Assembly (NCBI GenBank): GCA_021827285.1
Contig: JAKAWM010000119.1
Location: 1 to 7,808 of the forward strand
Direction of reading: 5' to 3'
Length of the DNA stretch: 7,808 bases
Source of the DNA: Actinomycetes bacterium
GTDB taxonomy: Bacteria > Actinomycetota > Acidimicrobiia > Acidimicrobiales > Palsa-688
Positions 1 to 6,410 of this stretch are shown in pieces. The first letter of the stretch is position 1; the number at the start of each line of letters is the position of its first letter. The notes under the pieces were generated by a model. That model was not told where the DNA came from. It saw only the letters and a list, made by a program, of their open reading frames with translations, and ran no database searches. A program made the translations under genes and the position numbers.

Positions 1-629
1 CTGGTGTCGAATGGGCCATGGTGCACTAGGTCTACCTTCCGCACACCAGCTGGAGCGATCTCGACCACGGCCGACCAAATGGCCGCGTTGTTCGCGTGCC
101 CGACAATGTCGATATCGGTTTTGCGGACAACCCACGGGTGGTGGCTGACGCCCGGCGCGGCGAGGTCAGCGATGGTTGGAGCCGCGGGAACCCTGCCGCT
201 GGCTTTTCTACCGCCGCACGCCTCCCCGTAGACTTGGTAGAAGGCCTCCTCAAGGCGTCGCGGTCGTCCCGCCCTGTCCACCAAGACCCACAAAGCGACG
301 GCCCTGACCGAAACCCGTCCTTCGATCTCCAAGTCCGTCCGGCGTTCGGCCCACGCCGGGCCTGTGCCTGCACACCACGTTACGGCGGTCAATTCTTCTC
401 CGCAGCGGGGCCAGTGCTCACCACTGGCCAGCTCTACGCATACCCGCCGGACGACCCAGGTGTCCTCAGCGCTCAGCCCCGAATCGACCCAGTCGTCGGT
501 GGCGACATCTTGCAGGTACCGGGCTACGCCGTCGAGCCTCAAGGCTCCATCAGGCCCGGCGTCGCTGATCCTGACCGTACGCCGGGCAGAGTACCGGCGG
601 CCAAGCTGGGGCCGGGCCACGAATTGCAT
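1..629 (-). CDS. Acyl-ACP thioesterase, FatA/FatB-like (3' end outside window)
   Basis: Hydrolyses acyl-acyl carrier protein to free fatty acid in the cytoplasm. The minus-strand frame is open without a stop from the ATG at 629 to the left edge (209 codons). The family usually has about 240-260 residues, so some 40 C-terminal residues are missing. Two tandem hotdog domains are visible. The first has R-Y-L-Q-D-V-A-T-D-D at about residues 38-47, the characteristic helix of plant and bacterial acyl-ACP thioesterases. The second carries the active-site segment T-D-I-D-I-V-G-H-A-N-N-A, matching the family pattern D-x-D-x-x-x-H-x-N-N. ATG 629 is directly preceded by an in-frame GTG (632), and a stop lies 11 codons upstream; no strong Shine-Dalgarno is present. 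It starts 59 bases after the secreted-protein gene and may be co-transcribed with it. The family call rests on motif recognition and is quite sure; chain-length specificity cannot be read. Confidence 0.86.
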   Translation of the reverse strand, partial: MQFVARPQLGRRYSARRTVRISDAGPDGALRLDGVARYLQDVATDDWVDSGLSAEDTWVVRRVCVELASGEHWPRCGEELTAVTWCAGTGPAWAERRTDLEIEGRVSVRAVALWVLVDRAGRPRRLEEAFYQVYGEACGGRKASGRVPAAPTIADLAAPGVSHHPWVVRKTDIDIVGHANNAAIWSAVVEIAPAGVRKVDLVHHGPFDT

Positions 630-688
630 CACGGCTGGTCGGGCGTTCCGCCGAACTGGCTAAGCCGCGGTCGTTTCGCTCCCAGCGC

Positions 689-1351
689 CTAGGCGGAGAC
701 GAAAGACTTGGGGGCTGACGGCATCGGCGCGTGCCCGAAATCGGTGAAATTGTAGTACCCCGCGCTGGCCACCACGGCTTGCAGGTGCAGCAGGTAGGGG
801 ATGCCCGTATTGGCTACGTACAGGCGGCTTCCTGCGATGCTGACCACTACCGTCCGCCTACCGTCCCACTGTCCCATGCCCACTTTGGTGGCCAGCCCGA
901 CGTAAATGCCAGGGACAACGAGGTGGAGGAGCTGAGAGGAAACCGTGAGCTTGACGAAGTTGGATATCCCAGGTGTGGATGTGGACATTTTGACCCACCT
1001 GCCTGCAAACAGCTGGCCCACGCTGGACATACCGTGTGTAAGCAGGTCCCAACTGTGCTTGTCGGCCTTGACATACACACCGGTTGTGCCGACCACCACA
1101 ACCTGCATCGTGGCACCGTTCTCGATGATTGTCCCGCCTCCCCCCCTTGGGGAAACGCTCAGGTTGAGAGATGTCGTACCGACACCGGGGATGGAGCTAC
1201 GCCCAGTAACGTGAAAGTTCTCGGCTCGGGACATCACCGCAATGGCATCGGTCACGATCTGCGGGCCCGTCTTGGCGCGTTCTCCGCCCGGCGCGGGAGC
1301 CGAAACCAAGGACCCAACCGTCAACAACGCGAGTAGAACAGCTTTGGGCAA
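689..1351 (-). CDS. Secreted LppX/LolA-like hypothetical protein
   Basis: 220 residues. The N-terminus has a hydrophobic stretch (about residues 3-18) ending in V-S-A before P-A-P, typical of a Sec signal peptide with signal peptidase I cleavage; no lipobox cysteine is present. The mature part starts with a helix (Q-I-V-T-D-A-I-A-V-M, 31-40) and then has alternating beta-strand segments such as F-H-V-T-G, T-M-Q-V-V-V-V-G, G-V-Y-V-K-A and the pattern R-W-V-K-M. This layout is that of the actinobacterial LppX/LprAFG family, which have a LolA-like half-barrel that can hold a lipid. Lipid carriage is inference. The start is TTG at 1351 with an AGGGGA Shine-Dalgarno four bases upstream (1356-1361); no other in-frame start lies nearby. 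A good promoter sits upstream. The acyl-ACP thioesterase follows 59 bases downstream. Confidence 0.75.
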   Translation of the reverse strand: MPKAVLLALLTVGSLVSAPAPGGERAKTGPQIVTDAIAVMSRAENFHVTGRSSIPGVGTTSLNLSVSPRGGGGTIIENGATMQVVVVGTTGVYVKADKHSWDLLTHGMSSVGQLFAGRWVKMSTSTPGISNFVKLTVSSQLLHLVVPGIYVGLATKVGMGQWDGRRTVVVSIAGSRLYVANTGIPYLLHLQAVVASAGYYNFTDFGHAPMPSAPKSFVSA

Positions 1352-1391
1352 CGTGTCCCCTGTCTTTCCGCGCCCCCGTTGGCGCCCGCCC

Positions 1392-1400
1392 AGTATAGCA
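1392..1400 (-). promoter_or_regulatory. Extended -10 promoter for the secreted-protein gene
   Basis: On the minus strand TGC is followed directly by TATACT (1397-1392), a TGn extended -10 element with five of six matches to TATAAT. A transcript starting about seven bases later would have a leader of roughly 35 bases including the Shine-Dalgarno of the TTG start at 1351. The -35 region is weak, which is usual for extended -10 promoters. It stands out because the surroundings are very GC-rich. Confidence 0.55.
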
Positions 1401-1432
1401 TGGCGCCCTCAACCGGCTCACCCCCGGCAGCT

Positions 1433-1450
1433 GCCAGTGGGCCCATTGGC
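1433..1450. repeat. 18-base near-perfect palindrome upstream of the secreted-protein promoter
   Basis: The plus strand reads gccagtggg then cccattggc: two 9-base arms that are reverse complements except for one G/T pair, with no loop. It lies 19 bases after the stop of the glycosyltransferase gene and about 33 bases upstream of the -10 element. Without a loop it is a better candidate for a dimeric regulator's operator than for a terminator. No regulator can be named. Confidence 0.4.
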
Positions 1451-1469
1451 CACGGCTTCTGGTTAGGCG

Positions 1470-3314
1470 TCATGCCGCGTGCCCTAGGGCCTGGATCTTC
1501 TGGCAGGCAGGAGAGTGTACTTGGTACAGGTACAAGTGCTCTTTCCGCGCGAACCCCAGTTCGTCATACCCGAGAACACCGAGCGAGCTGAGAGCTGGGT
1601 TGCGCTGGGCCGAACTGGAGACGACTGCACACGCGGAAAAGGCCGGAAAGGCAGCTTCATATTGCTTGTCATAGCTAGGTTGTCCCACCACATTGCGCCC
1701 GTGGACGGCCAGTCCGGGGTAGTGGTAACCTACCCATTCGAAGCCGGCGTCGATTTGAGCGGCCGTCATGGCATCCCTCGATAGCTTCTCGCCCGCCATC
1801 CAGCGGGCGCCGTCAAACGCGTCGGCGTTGAGCGTAATGAGGCAGGCAACAGTCGCTGCCAGGCCGGCCAAAGCCAGCGACAGGGTGGGCGACCAGAGCT
1901 TGGACCGGTGGGCTCGGTCTGCCGAGAGATAGCGCCGGCTTAGTAACACGGCCCCCCCGAAAACCAATGGCCACAAGTAGCGGTCAAACATTTCTCCTTT
2001 GAGGAAGATACCGTATAAGGCCAGTCCTGCGGCGGTGAGCGTTGTGAAAACGGCCAGTAACCCCCATGCCGGCTCTACAGATAAAAGCCGGCGCTTTAGC
2101 AATCGAGCATCTCCAAGTGCTCCAAGCGCAACAAGGGAAAGGACGGCTGCTGCCACTGAGGCTATTACGCAGAGGACAAGCCAAAGGGGCTCCGGGAACA
2201 GCACCGGGCGCACCCCCGGGAGGTCCTCGTTGCCTGTTGCTCCTCGCTGGTCCAGATAGTTGCCCACAAAAACTGAACCGTTGACGGCCACGAGCACCAA
2301 CCCCAAGATAAGCACCGCTCCGGGTACGAGAGCTCGCCACTGGCGCCATGCGGCGACGCGGAGCGCCTGTTGGGCCTGGGCCCATAATGACCTAGCGAGC
2401 AAGGCCAGAAGAGGAGAAAGCGCGAAGGCAAGGGTGAAGTACCATTCTACGAAGCTCTGGAGGGATGACCCGATGCTTTTCCACCAGGGCTGTGGCTGAG
2501 GGCGAAGCACGCCGGCGGCGCCAACCGCAATGAACCCGTGAGCCAGGCCACCCCTCGCTCCGACCACTGCCTGCGCGCCCGGCAACTGCGCCGTCCAGGC
2601 AAAGACGGCGGAGCATGCGGCCAGGACGACCCCACCGCAGGTCACGTAGAGCCTCAGGTGGCGACGGTCCCGGACGGCCAAAACGGCCAGTACGGCAGCA
2701 GGGGCGGCTAGGTCGAACTCTCGGATGGAGAAGCCAAAGCACCCAACGACCAGCGAAGCAGCTAGAAAACTCCACCGGCCACGCCCCACCCGCCTTGCAG
2801 CCGCCACCCCCAGGGCCAGGCTGGTGATGGCGGCCGAAAAGGCAGGTACGTCAGTCATGAAGCTCGAGGTGTTCAGCAGGAACCCTGGGAAGGCCAGCAC
2901 AGACACCACTGAAGCGGTGGCCCACGAGCGGGGGAGGATGGTGCGCGCCAACCAGTAGGCAGCCGCGATGCCGATCGTGGACGCAACGGCTACCGCGACC
3001 CCCGGGGCCCAGGCGTGTGGGCCAAAAATAACGACGAAAGGGGCCGCCCACAGGATTTGACCAATGAGGGTCATCGCTCCCCAACCTTGCAAGCTGTAGT
3101 GGCCGGTGTGGGCAAATCGAAAGAGCACGAGCCGGTAGGACCAGTCGTCGTTGCGGGGGATATCGAGCGCATGTAGCCACGCCGCCGCGGCCAGGGGGGC
3201 ACCGATGCCCACCGCGACGAGAAGGCCGATGAGACCGGCGTCTACCAGGTTGAAAGAGCTGGCTTGCCCGTCGACGCGGGGAGCGGAGGCCTCCGCCACA
3301 ATCGTCGTGGCCAC
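1470..3314 (-). CDS. GT-C superfamily membrane glycosyltransferase (PMT/ArnT-like)
   Basis: 614 residues, predicted integral membrane enzyme that moves a sugar from a polyprenyl-phosphate donor to a lipid, glycan or protein outside the membrane. About 12-13 hydrophobic segments are visible between residues 26 and 495. The first exoplasmic loop carries N-D-D-W-S-Y (55-60), matching the acidic catalytic loop of GT-C enzymes. A second loop has F-M-T-D-V-P-A-F (152-159), and F-D-R-Y-L-W-P-L (443-450) resembles the R-Y-L-x-P element common in this superfamily. Residues about 500-614 form a soluble tail with Q-I-D-A-G-F-E-W-V-G and cysteines at 562 and 604. The start is GTG at 3314; no Shine-Dalgarno is present, but a -10-like element lies just upstream, so a leaderless mRNA is possible. 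It follows the hydrolase gene by 75 bases. The exact acceptor is unknown. The superfamily assignment is firm, the family assignment tentative. Confidence 0.85.
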   Translation of the reverse strand: MATTIVAEASAPRVDGQASSFNLVDAGLIGLLVAVGIGAPLAAAAWLHALDIPRNDDWSYRLVLFRFAHTGHYSLQGWGAMTLIGQILWAAPFVVIFGPHAWAPGVAVAVASTIGIAAAYWLARTILPRSWATASVVSVLAFPGFLLNTSSFMTDVPAFSAAITSLALGVAAARRVGRGRWSFLAASLVVGCFGFSIREFDLAAPAAVLAVLAVRDRRHLRLYVTCGGVVLAACSAVFAWTAQLPGAQAVVGARGGLAHGFIAVGAAGVLRPQPQPWWKSIGSSLQSFVEWYFTLAFALSPLLALLARSLWAQAQQALRVAAWRQWRALVPGAVLILGLVLVAVNGSVFVGNYLDQRGATGNEDLPGVRPVLFPEPLWLVLCVIASVAAAVLSLVALGALGDARLLKRRLLSVEPAWGLLAVFTTLTAAGLALYGIFLKGEMFDRYLWPLVFGGAVLLSRRYLSADRAHRSKLWSPTLSLALAGLAATVACLITLNADAFDGARWMAGEKLSRDAMTAAQIDAGFEWVGYHYPGLAVHGRNVVGQPSYDKQYEAAFPAFSACAVVSSSAQRNPALSSLGVLGYDELGFARKEHLYLYQVHSPACQKIQALGHAA

Positions 3315-3321
3315 GCCCGAA

Positions 3322-3348
3322 ATGTTACCCGGCCTCTCTAAGCGTCAG
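3322..3348 (-). promoter_or_regulatory. Possible promoter giving a leaderless glycosyltransferase mRNA
   Basis: On the minus strand CTGACG (3348-3343) and TAACAT (3327-3322) are separated by 15 bases, a little shorter than ideal. The -10-like hexamer ends seven bases before the GTG start at 3314, so transcription would begin at or beside the start codon. The lack of any Shine-Dalgarno agrees with a leaderless message, common in actinobacteria. Confidence 0.35.
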
Positions 3349-3389
3349 GGCGGGGGCTCGTCGCCCGGCGCCGTGCCCTTCGTGATGGC

Positions 3390-4490
3390 TCAGGAGGGCG
3401 ACCCTGGGCAACGGCCGGGTTCGGGCGGGGCCGTGGCCCCCTCGCGGATACTGGCTACCCCCGCGACGGCGCCGGCCTTACGCAGTGCGGCGAGCGCTCC
3501 AGGCTCGCCGGCAAGTTCGGCGTCGAAAAAGTACGTTGTCACCTGGGCGACGATCCCACGGTCGGCCTTGGGGGCCACCAGTGGCCCGGCGTACGGCGGC
3601 TCGTGCTGGGCACCAAGCAGATCGAGATAAAACTTTGTACCTTTGGCCGAGTTGAATATTTGCGTACTGCAAACCGGAAAATTAATGGTGTCCTTGTTAC
3701 CTTGGACCACCAGGAGGGGGGGCGAGGGATCCTGGAAATAGGCTCCGCCAAAGCTGTCCAACTCGGCGCCAGAAAAGACGGCCACTGCTTTAACCAAGGC
3801 ATCCCGGCAGCAGGAGTTGTCACCCACCGCCAGGGTGACGTCGCCGCCGTCAGAGTGACCAGCAATGCCTATTTCGGAGGTATCGACAAGGCCAAAAAGC
3901 GAGGTATGAGGCTGGCGTGCCAGGCGAAGCAGGGTAGAAATGACAAAACGTAGGTCGTTCGGATGGTTGATGATGTCGTTTTCGTCCAGTTCAGCGGGAT
4001 CGGTTGGGCTCGTGTGAGGGTACGTCGGCGCAGCCACGACGAAACCGGCGGAAGACCAGCCGGCGAGCAACCCTGAGTAGGCGGCGACGGAAAGATCGTA
4101 ACCTTGGGAAAATACAACGAGCGGGTACGGTGGCCGAGCTGGTTTGGGGCGCCCGGGTGCTGGGCGCGACGGCACGGGGATCCAGATTTCCGTAGGCAAG
4201 AGGCGCTCAGGGCGGCCAACGCCCGAGGGCTCGGAGATCACGATCCTGCTCGTCGTCACCCGGTAAGTGCCCTCGGCGGTTACGGGCGGGGCGGTCGTCA
4301 CCGCGTGAGCGTGCCGGGAAAGCGCCTCGGGCAAAGGGACGGCTTGGGCCCCGCCCAAGAGCCCGGCGCCATTGCACCCTGCCACGCCAACGGCCAGCCC
4401 GGCAGCAACCACGGCCTTACTGAACGCGGTCGCGGCACGGGCCAATGGCTGGCGCGCCTGTGTCTCGTTGGTAGCTACCCTTCGCCGCAT
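3390..4490 (-). CDS. Lipoprotein alpha/beta hydrolase (PAF-acetylhydrolase / dienelactone hydrolase-like)
   Basis: 366 residues from the ATG at 4490. The N-terminus is basic (M-R-R-R), followed by a hydrophobic run and the lipobox V-A-G-C with Cys39, so the mature protein is likely lipid-anchored outside the membrane. The alpha/beta-hydrolase fold is clear: strand P-L-V-V-F-S-Q-G at about 123-130 with the oxyanion region, nucleophile elbow G-H-S-D-G-G (Ser213), acid strand L-L-V-V-Q-G-N-K-D (Asp267) and catalytic histidine in G-A-Q-H-E-P-P-Y (His296). Cysteines in N-S-C-C (226-229) and V-C-S-T could form disulfides. This pattern fits the PAF-acetylhydrolase / chlorophyllase / dienelactone hydrolase-like esterases; the substrate is unknown. 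The frame is open further to a TTG at 4544, but that adds a poor 18-residue extension and would place the start upstream of the putative transcription start. GGAGG abuts the ATG directly, so the start is not certain. Confidence 0.86.
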   Translation of the reverse strand: MRRRVATNETQARQPLARAATAFSKAVVAAGLAVGVAGCNGAGLLGGAQAVPLPEALSRHAHAVTTAPPVTAEGTYRVTTSRIVISEPSGVGRPERLLPTEIWIPVPSRPAPGRPKPARPPYPLVVFSQGYDLSVAAYSGLLAGWSSAGFVVAAPTYPHTSPTDPAELDENDIINHPNDLRFVISTLLRLARQPHTSLFGLVDTSEIGIAGHSDGGDVTLAVGDNSCCRDALVKAVAVFSGAELDSFGGAYFQDPSPPLLVVQGNKDTINFPVCSTQIFNSAKGTKFYLDLLGAQHEPPYAGPLVAPKADRGIVAQVTTYFFDAELAGEPGALAALRKAGAVAGVASIREGATAPPEPGRCPGSPS

Positions 4491-4547
4491 CCTCCGCGCA
4501 GCGTACCTGGCCAGACGGCACCGATGGGGCGCGGGAACGGGCAACCA

Positions 4548-4576
4548 ATAAAATCGCGGGTGTGGACGGTTGGCAC
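4548..4576 (-). promoter_or_regulatory. Possible promoter of the lipoprotein hydrolase gene
   Basis: GTGCCA (4576-4571) and TTTTAT (4553-4548), each with four of six consensus matches, are separated by 17 bases on the minus strand. The A/T-rich block is unusual in this GC-rich gap between the hairpin at 4612-4639 and the hydrolase start. A leader of about 50 bases would result with the ATG at 4490. Confidence 0.3.
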
Positions 4577-4611
4577 GTCTAGCACAGCGCCACAGTCCTC
4601 GTATCGGGCTC

Positions 4612-4639
4612 CGGGCTGCTCGTTTTAGGCAGCAACCCG
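4612..4639 (-). terminator. Hairpin at the end of the GerMN operon
   Basis: On the minus strand CGGGTTGCT (4639-4631) pairs with AGCAGCCCG (4620-4612), nine base pairs with one G-U, around a 10-base loop. It begins nine bases after the stop of the 30-residue peptide gene. There is no U-tract, as in many actinobacterial hairpins, so termination strength is uncertain. It fits a transcription-unit boundary before the hydrolase promoter. Confidence 0.4.
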
Positions 4640-4647
4640 CCAGGTCA

Positions 4648-4740
4648 CTAGCGCTTCCTCGGGCGGGTGAGCTGTGTGCTGCCGAGCACCATGGCGGCGA
4701 TGATGAGGGCGATCAGTACGCTCGCCAGGGGCCAGCTCAT
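4648..4740 (-). CDS. 30-residue single-span membrane microprotein
   Basis: The frame reads ATG AGC TGG ... to TAG, 30 residues: M-S-W-P, a hydrophobic stretch from about residue 5 to 20 (L-A-S-V-L-I-A-L-I-I-A-A-M-V-L-G) and a basic tail ending R-P-R-K-R. The hydrophobic length is just enough to span a membrane, and the basic tail predicts a cytoplasmic C-terminus by the positive-inside rule. Its ATG overlaps the TGA of the GerMN gene as ATGA, so reinitiation by the same ribosome is likely. A hairpin follows the stop. I recognise no family. The junction, composition and codon usage support a real gene, but the length is near the limit of what sequence alone can prove. It could anchor or regulate the GerMN protein, which is speculation. 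Confidence 0.5.
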   Translation of the reverse strand: MSWPLASVLIALIIAAMVLGSTQLTRPRKR

Positions 4741-5582
4741 GCCGCCTCCGGCACCGGGAGGTCGGCACGGCCGGGGCCCAAGAGCCGCACGGGGACCCGG
4801 ACCACGTCGCGGCTACCGCCTTTGGCCGGCACGCTGAAAACGACCAAAGTACCTCGGGTGCTTCTGGGGACGGAATATGGCAGCAGGCAGCTGAAGCCGC
4901 CTCGCGCCCCAGCCACCGCACCCGGTCGCAACAGCCGCCGGGCGAGCACATCACCGGCGGAGCTGACCAGCTCGAACCCGAAGGCGGCCAGGGAGGCCCG
5001 GACCGTGCCCGACACAGCCACCGGCGTCTTCAGCACCTGGCCCGGCAGGGGTTGCTCGACCAGCACTGCGGGGGCCATGTCCTCGAAATCCGCCCTCCCA
5101 AGCGGGCGGCCGAGCTGGCCCACCGGGCGTCCGTCGATGTTGACCCAGGCTCCTGAGACCCCTGGGAACTGGGTCAGGGTGTAGACGACCTGGGCTAGAG
5201 GGGCGGCCAGAGGGAGGGTGCCAGCGCTCCCGGCAAAGGCCCGGGTAAGCTCCACGGCGACCGTCCCGCGGCTTTCGGAGGCTCCGAGCAAGCGGGTGCC
5301 GACGGGGACGGCCGTCGACAGCCCGGCAGCCATGTCAGCCCCGCTTGGGCCAGCCAGCAGTTGGCCCAGGGCGGCAGCGGCGATCGCCGTGCCCGGTTGT
5401 ACCTGGCGGCTGGCTACACCCAACTTGCCCTCCCGGAGGAGGTACAACCGGACTGCCACGGTGGCCCTGGGCTCCTCCCTCTGCAGGCCCCAGCGGGGGG
5501 CAAACGGGGCCAGGTCGGGGCGGGCCAAGCGAGGCCCGAGCCCAGGCAGGCTCGGTATAGGGCGGAAGTGGGCGACGTTCAT
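4737..5582 (-). CDS. GerMN and Gmad2 domain protein without visible signal peptide
   Basis: 281 residues. A GerMN (sporulation/germination) domain spans about residues 42-165: V-A-V-R-L-Y-L-L-R-E-G-K-L (42-54), the L-L-A-G-P-S helix end (75-80), G-T-V-A-V-E-L-T (106-113) and the diagnostic Q-V-V-Y-T-L-T-Q-F-P-G-V (131-142) followed by V-N-I-D-G-R-P-V. A Gmad2 Ig-like domain follows at about 175-268 with P-V-A-V-S-G-T-V (187-194), G-F-S-C-L-L-P-Y-S-V (229-238) and G-T-L-V-V-F-S. Such proteins occur in many non-sporulating actinobacteria, generally as envelope lipoproteins of unknown role. Here the first 41 residues are proline/arginine-rich with no hydrophobic run or lipobox. The upstream in-frame region reaches a stop without an alternative start. 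The ATG overlaps the preceding gene's TGA as ATGA, and its own TGA overlaps the next ATG. Family assignment is firm; location and function are open. Confidence 0.9.
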   Translation of the reverse strand: MNVAHFRPIPSLPGLGPRLARPDLAPFAPRWGLQREEPRATVAVRLYLLREGKLGVASRQVQPGTAIAAAALGQLLAGPSGADMAAGLSTAVPVGTRLLGASESRGTVAVELTRAFAGSAGTLPLAAPLAQVVYTLTQFPGVSGAWVNIDGRPVGQLGRPLGRADFEDMAPAVLVEQPLPGQVLKTPVAVSGTVRASLAAFGFELVSSAGDVLARRLLRPGAVAGARGGFSCLLPYSVPRSTRGTLVVFSVPAKGGSRDVVRVPVRLLGPGRADLPVPEAA

Positions 5583-5728
5583 AAAAGAAGCCCCCGGGTG
5601 CTCGGCCTGGGCGGTTCGTAGCGGGCCAAGGCCAATGGGTCGCCCACCTCAGATGGCTCGTCCAGCTCAGCCTCGGTGCGAGCCGGGAGCTGCCAGTCCA
5701 CCTCGTAGTCAGCCTCTTCAGCGGCCAT
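5579..5728 (-). CDS. 49-residue acidic peptide, first gene of the GerMN unit
   Basis: Begins M-A-A-E-E-A-D-Y-E-V-D-W and ends P-S-T-R-G-L-L-L; the first 33 residues are rich in Glu/Asp, the tail is proline/arginine-rich. There is no membrane segment or recognisable domain. The start is the ATG at 5728, because AGGAGG lies exactly six bases upstream; a longer TTG-initiated frame to 5767 has no such signal. The TGA stop overlaps the GerMN start as ATGA, so translation of the two is probably coupled. I do not recognise a family. It could be a leader peptide that feeds ribosomes to the GerMN gene or a small partner protein. Confidence 0.6.
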   Translation of the reverse strand: MAAEEADYEVDWQLPARTEAELDEPSEVGDPLALARYEPPRPSTRGLLL

Positions 5729-5734
5729 CGTGGC

Positions 5735-5740
5735 CCTCCT
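5735..5740 (-). promoter_or_regulatory. Perfect Shine-Dalgarno of the 49-residue gene
   Basis: AGGAGG on the minus strand, six bases before ATG 5728. It decides the start of the small gene and probably serves as the main ribosome entry for the whole three-gene unit, since the two downstream starts have only ATGA overlaps. Confidence 0.7.
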
Positions 5741-5856
5741 GGGTCTACCCCGTTCAGGGACATCCAAACGCCAAGAGGCCGAGCGGTGGTCAAGAGCCTA
5801 TGAAGCTGGCGTGGAGTTCGGGGCTCGGGCAGACTGCTGGCAGGCGTGACCTCCGA

Positions 5857-6410
5857 TTACTCGGTGGTGGGACCACCCCCGGCCGCACGGGCTCTGATCG
5901 GCGTCCGGCTGTAGGCCCTTTTGACGTTGGTCAGGTGCTGGGCCAGGTTGGTTGGGTCGTCGACCATGGCGTCGGCGAAGTCGATGATGCCGCATAGCCG
6001 GGAGCCGGACGGGTCGACGAGAACGTGGTCGCTACAGATGTCGTTATGGACGAAGTGATGCTGGCCTCGGACAGGGGCCGGGATCTCCCCTCGGAGGTAG
6101 GGCTCCACCGGGCCCCGTAGTGCGGCGGGGAGTAGCGGTGTCAGCAGCGGCGCGGCAGCGGTGAGCTTGTCGGAGCCGGTGCCCCAGGCTTCGTTTTCCC
6201 AACCGGCGGGGGTGGGTGGGATGCCGGTGGTGGGTACCTGGTGGATCCGGCTCAGGGCGGCCCCGAGCTCGGCGGCCAAGGACGGGTGCAGCTGGGCGAC
6301 GTGGTGGGCGAGGAACCGGGGAGCCACCGGTAGACGACGAAAGGATGAGGGAACTGGCGTGTAGGCCGGCCAACCAGCTCGAAGCGGGGCGCCAGCTCGG
6401 GTAGTGCTGT
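5857..6410 (-). pseudogene. Aminoglycoside/macrolide phosphotransferase-family fragment, N-lobe lost, frameshifted
   Basis: Remnant of an APH-family kinase, which phosphorylates antibiotics or other small hydroxyl compounds using a nucleotide. Reading begins right after the antitoxin stop, in the same frame: L-P-E-L-A-P-R-F-E-L-V-G, then F-V-V-Y-R-W-L-P-G-S, the segment linking N- and C-lobes. At about 6310 one base is missing, and the homology continues in another frame with A-H-H-V-A-Q-L, L-G-A-A-L-S-R-I-H-Q-V-P, the catalytic loop V-H-N-D-I-C-S-D-H-V-L-V-D and the metal-binding G-I-I-D-F-A-D-A-M-V-D-D-P. Catalytic Asp and the DFG-like Asp are still there. The nucleotide-binding N-lobe (usually 80-100 residues) is absent, and the protein stops about 27 residues after D-D-P, where intact members run on for another 50 or more. 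It cannot make a working kinase as it stands. Confidence 0.8.

Noticed and set aside
96..692. 198-residue plus-strand open frame.
   Set aside because: Antisense to the acyl-ACP thioesterase, no domain and no sensible start signal; high GC keeps such frames open.
4104..5184. Two overlapping plus-strand open frames (4104-4628 and 4570-5184).
   Set aside because: They lie opposite the hydrolase and GerMN genes and have no recognisable domain.
5335..5793. 152-residue minus-strand frame overlapping the GerMN and 49-residue genes.
   Set aside because: Out-of-frame shadow, Pro/Arg/Trp-rich, whereas the other frames have domain homology and an AGGAGG start.
5863..5877. Six-bp hairpin (GGTGGT, three-base loop, ACCACC) at the end of the kinase fragment.
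   Set aside because: It lies inside the last codons, is short and has no U-tract; too weak to call a terminator.
5218..5997. 259-residue plus-strand open frame.
   Set aside because: Antisense to the GerMN gene, the 49-residue gene and part of the kinase fragment; composition is low-complexity Pro/Arg/Gly/Ala.
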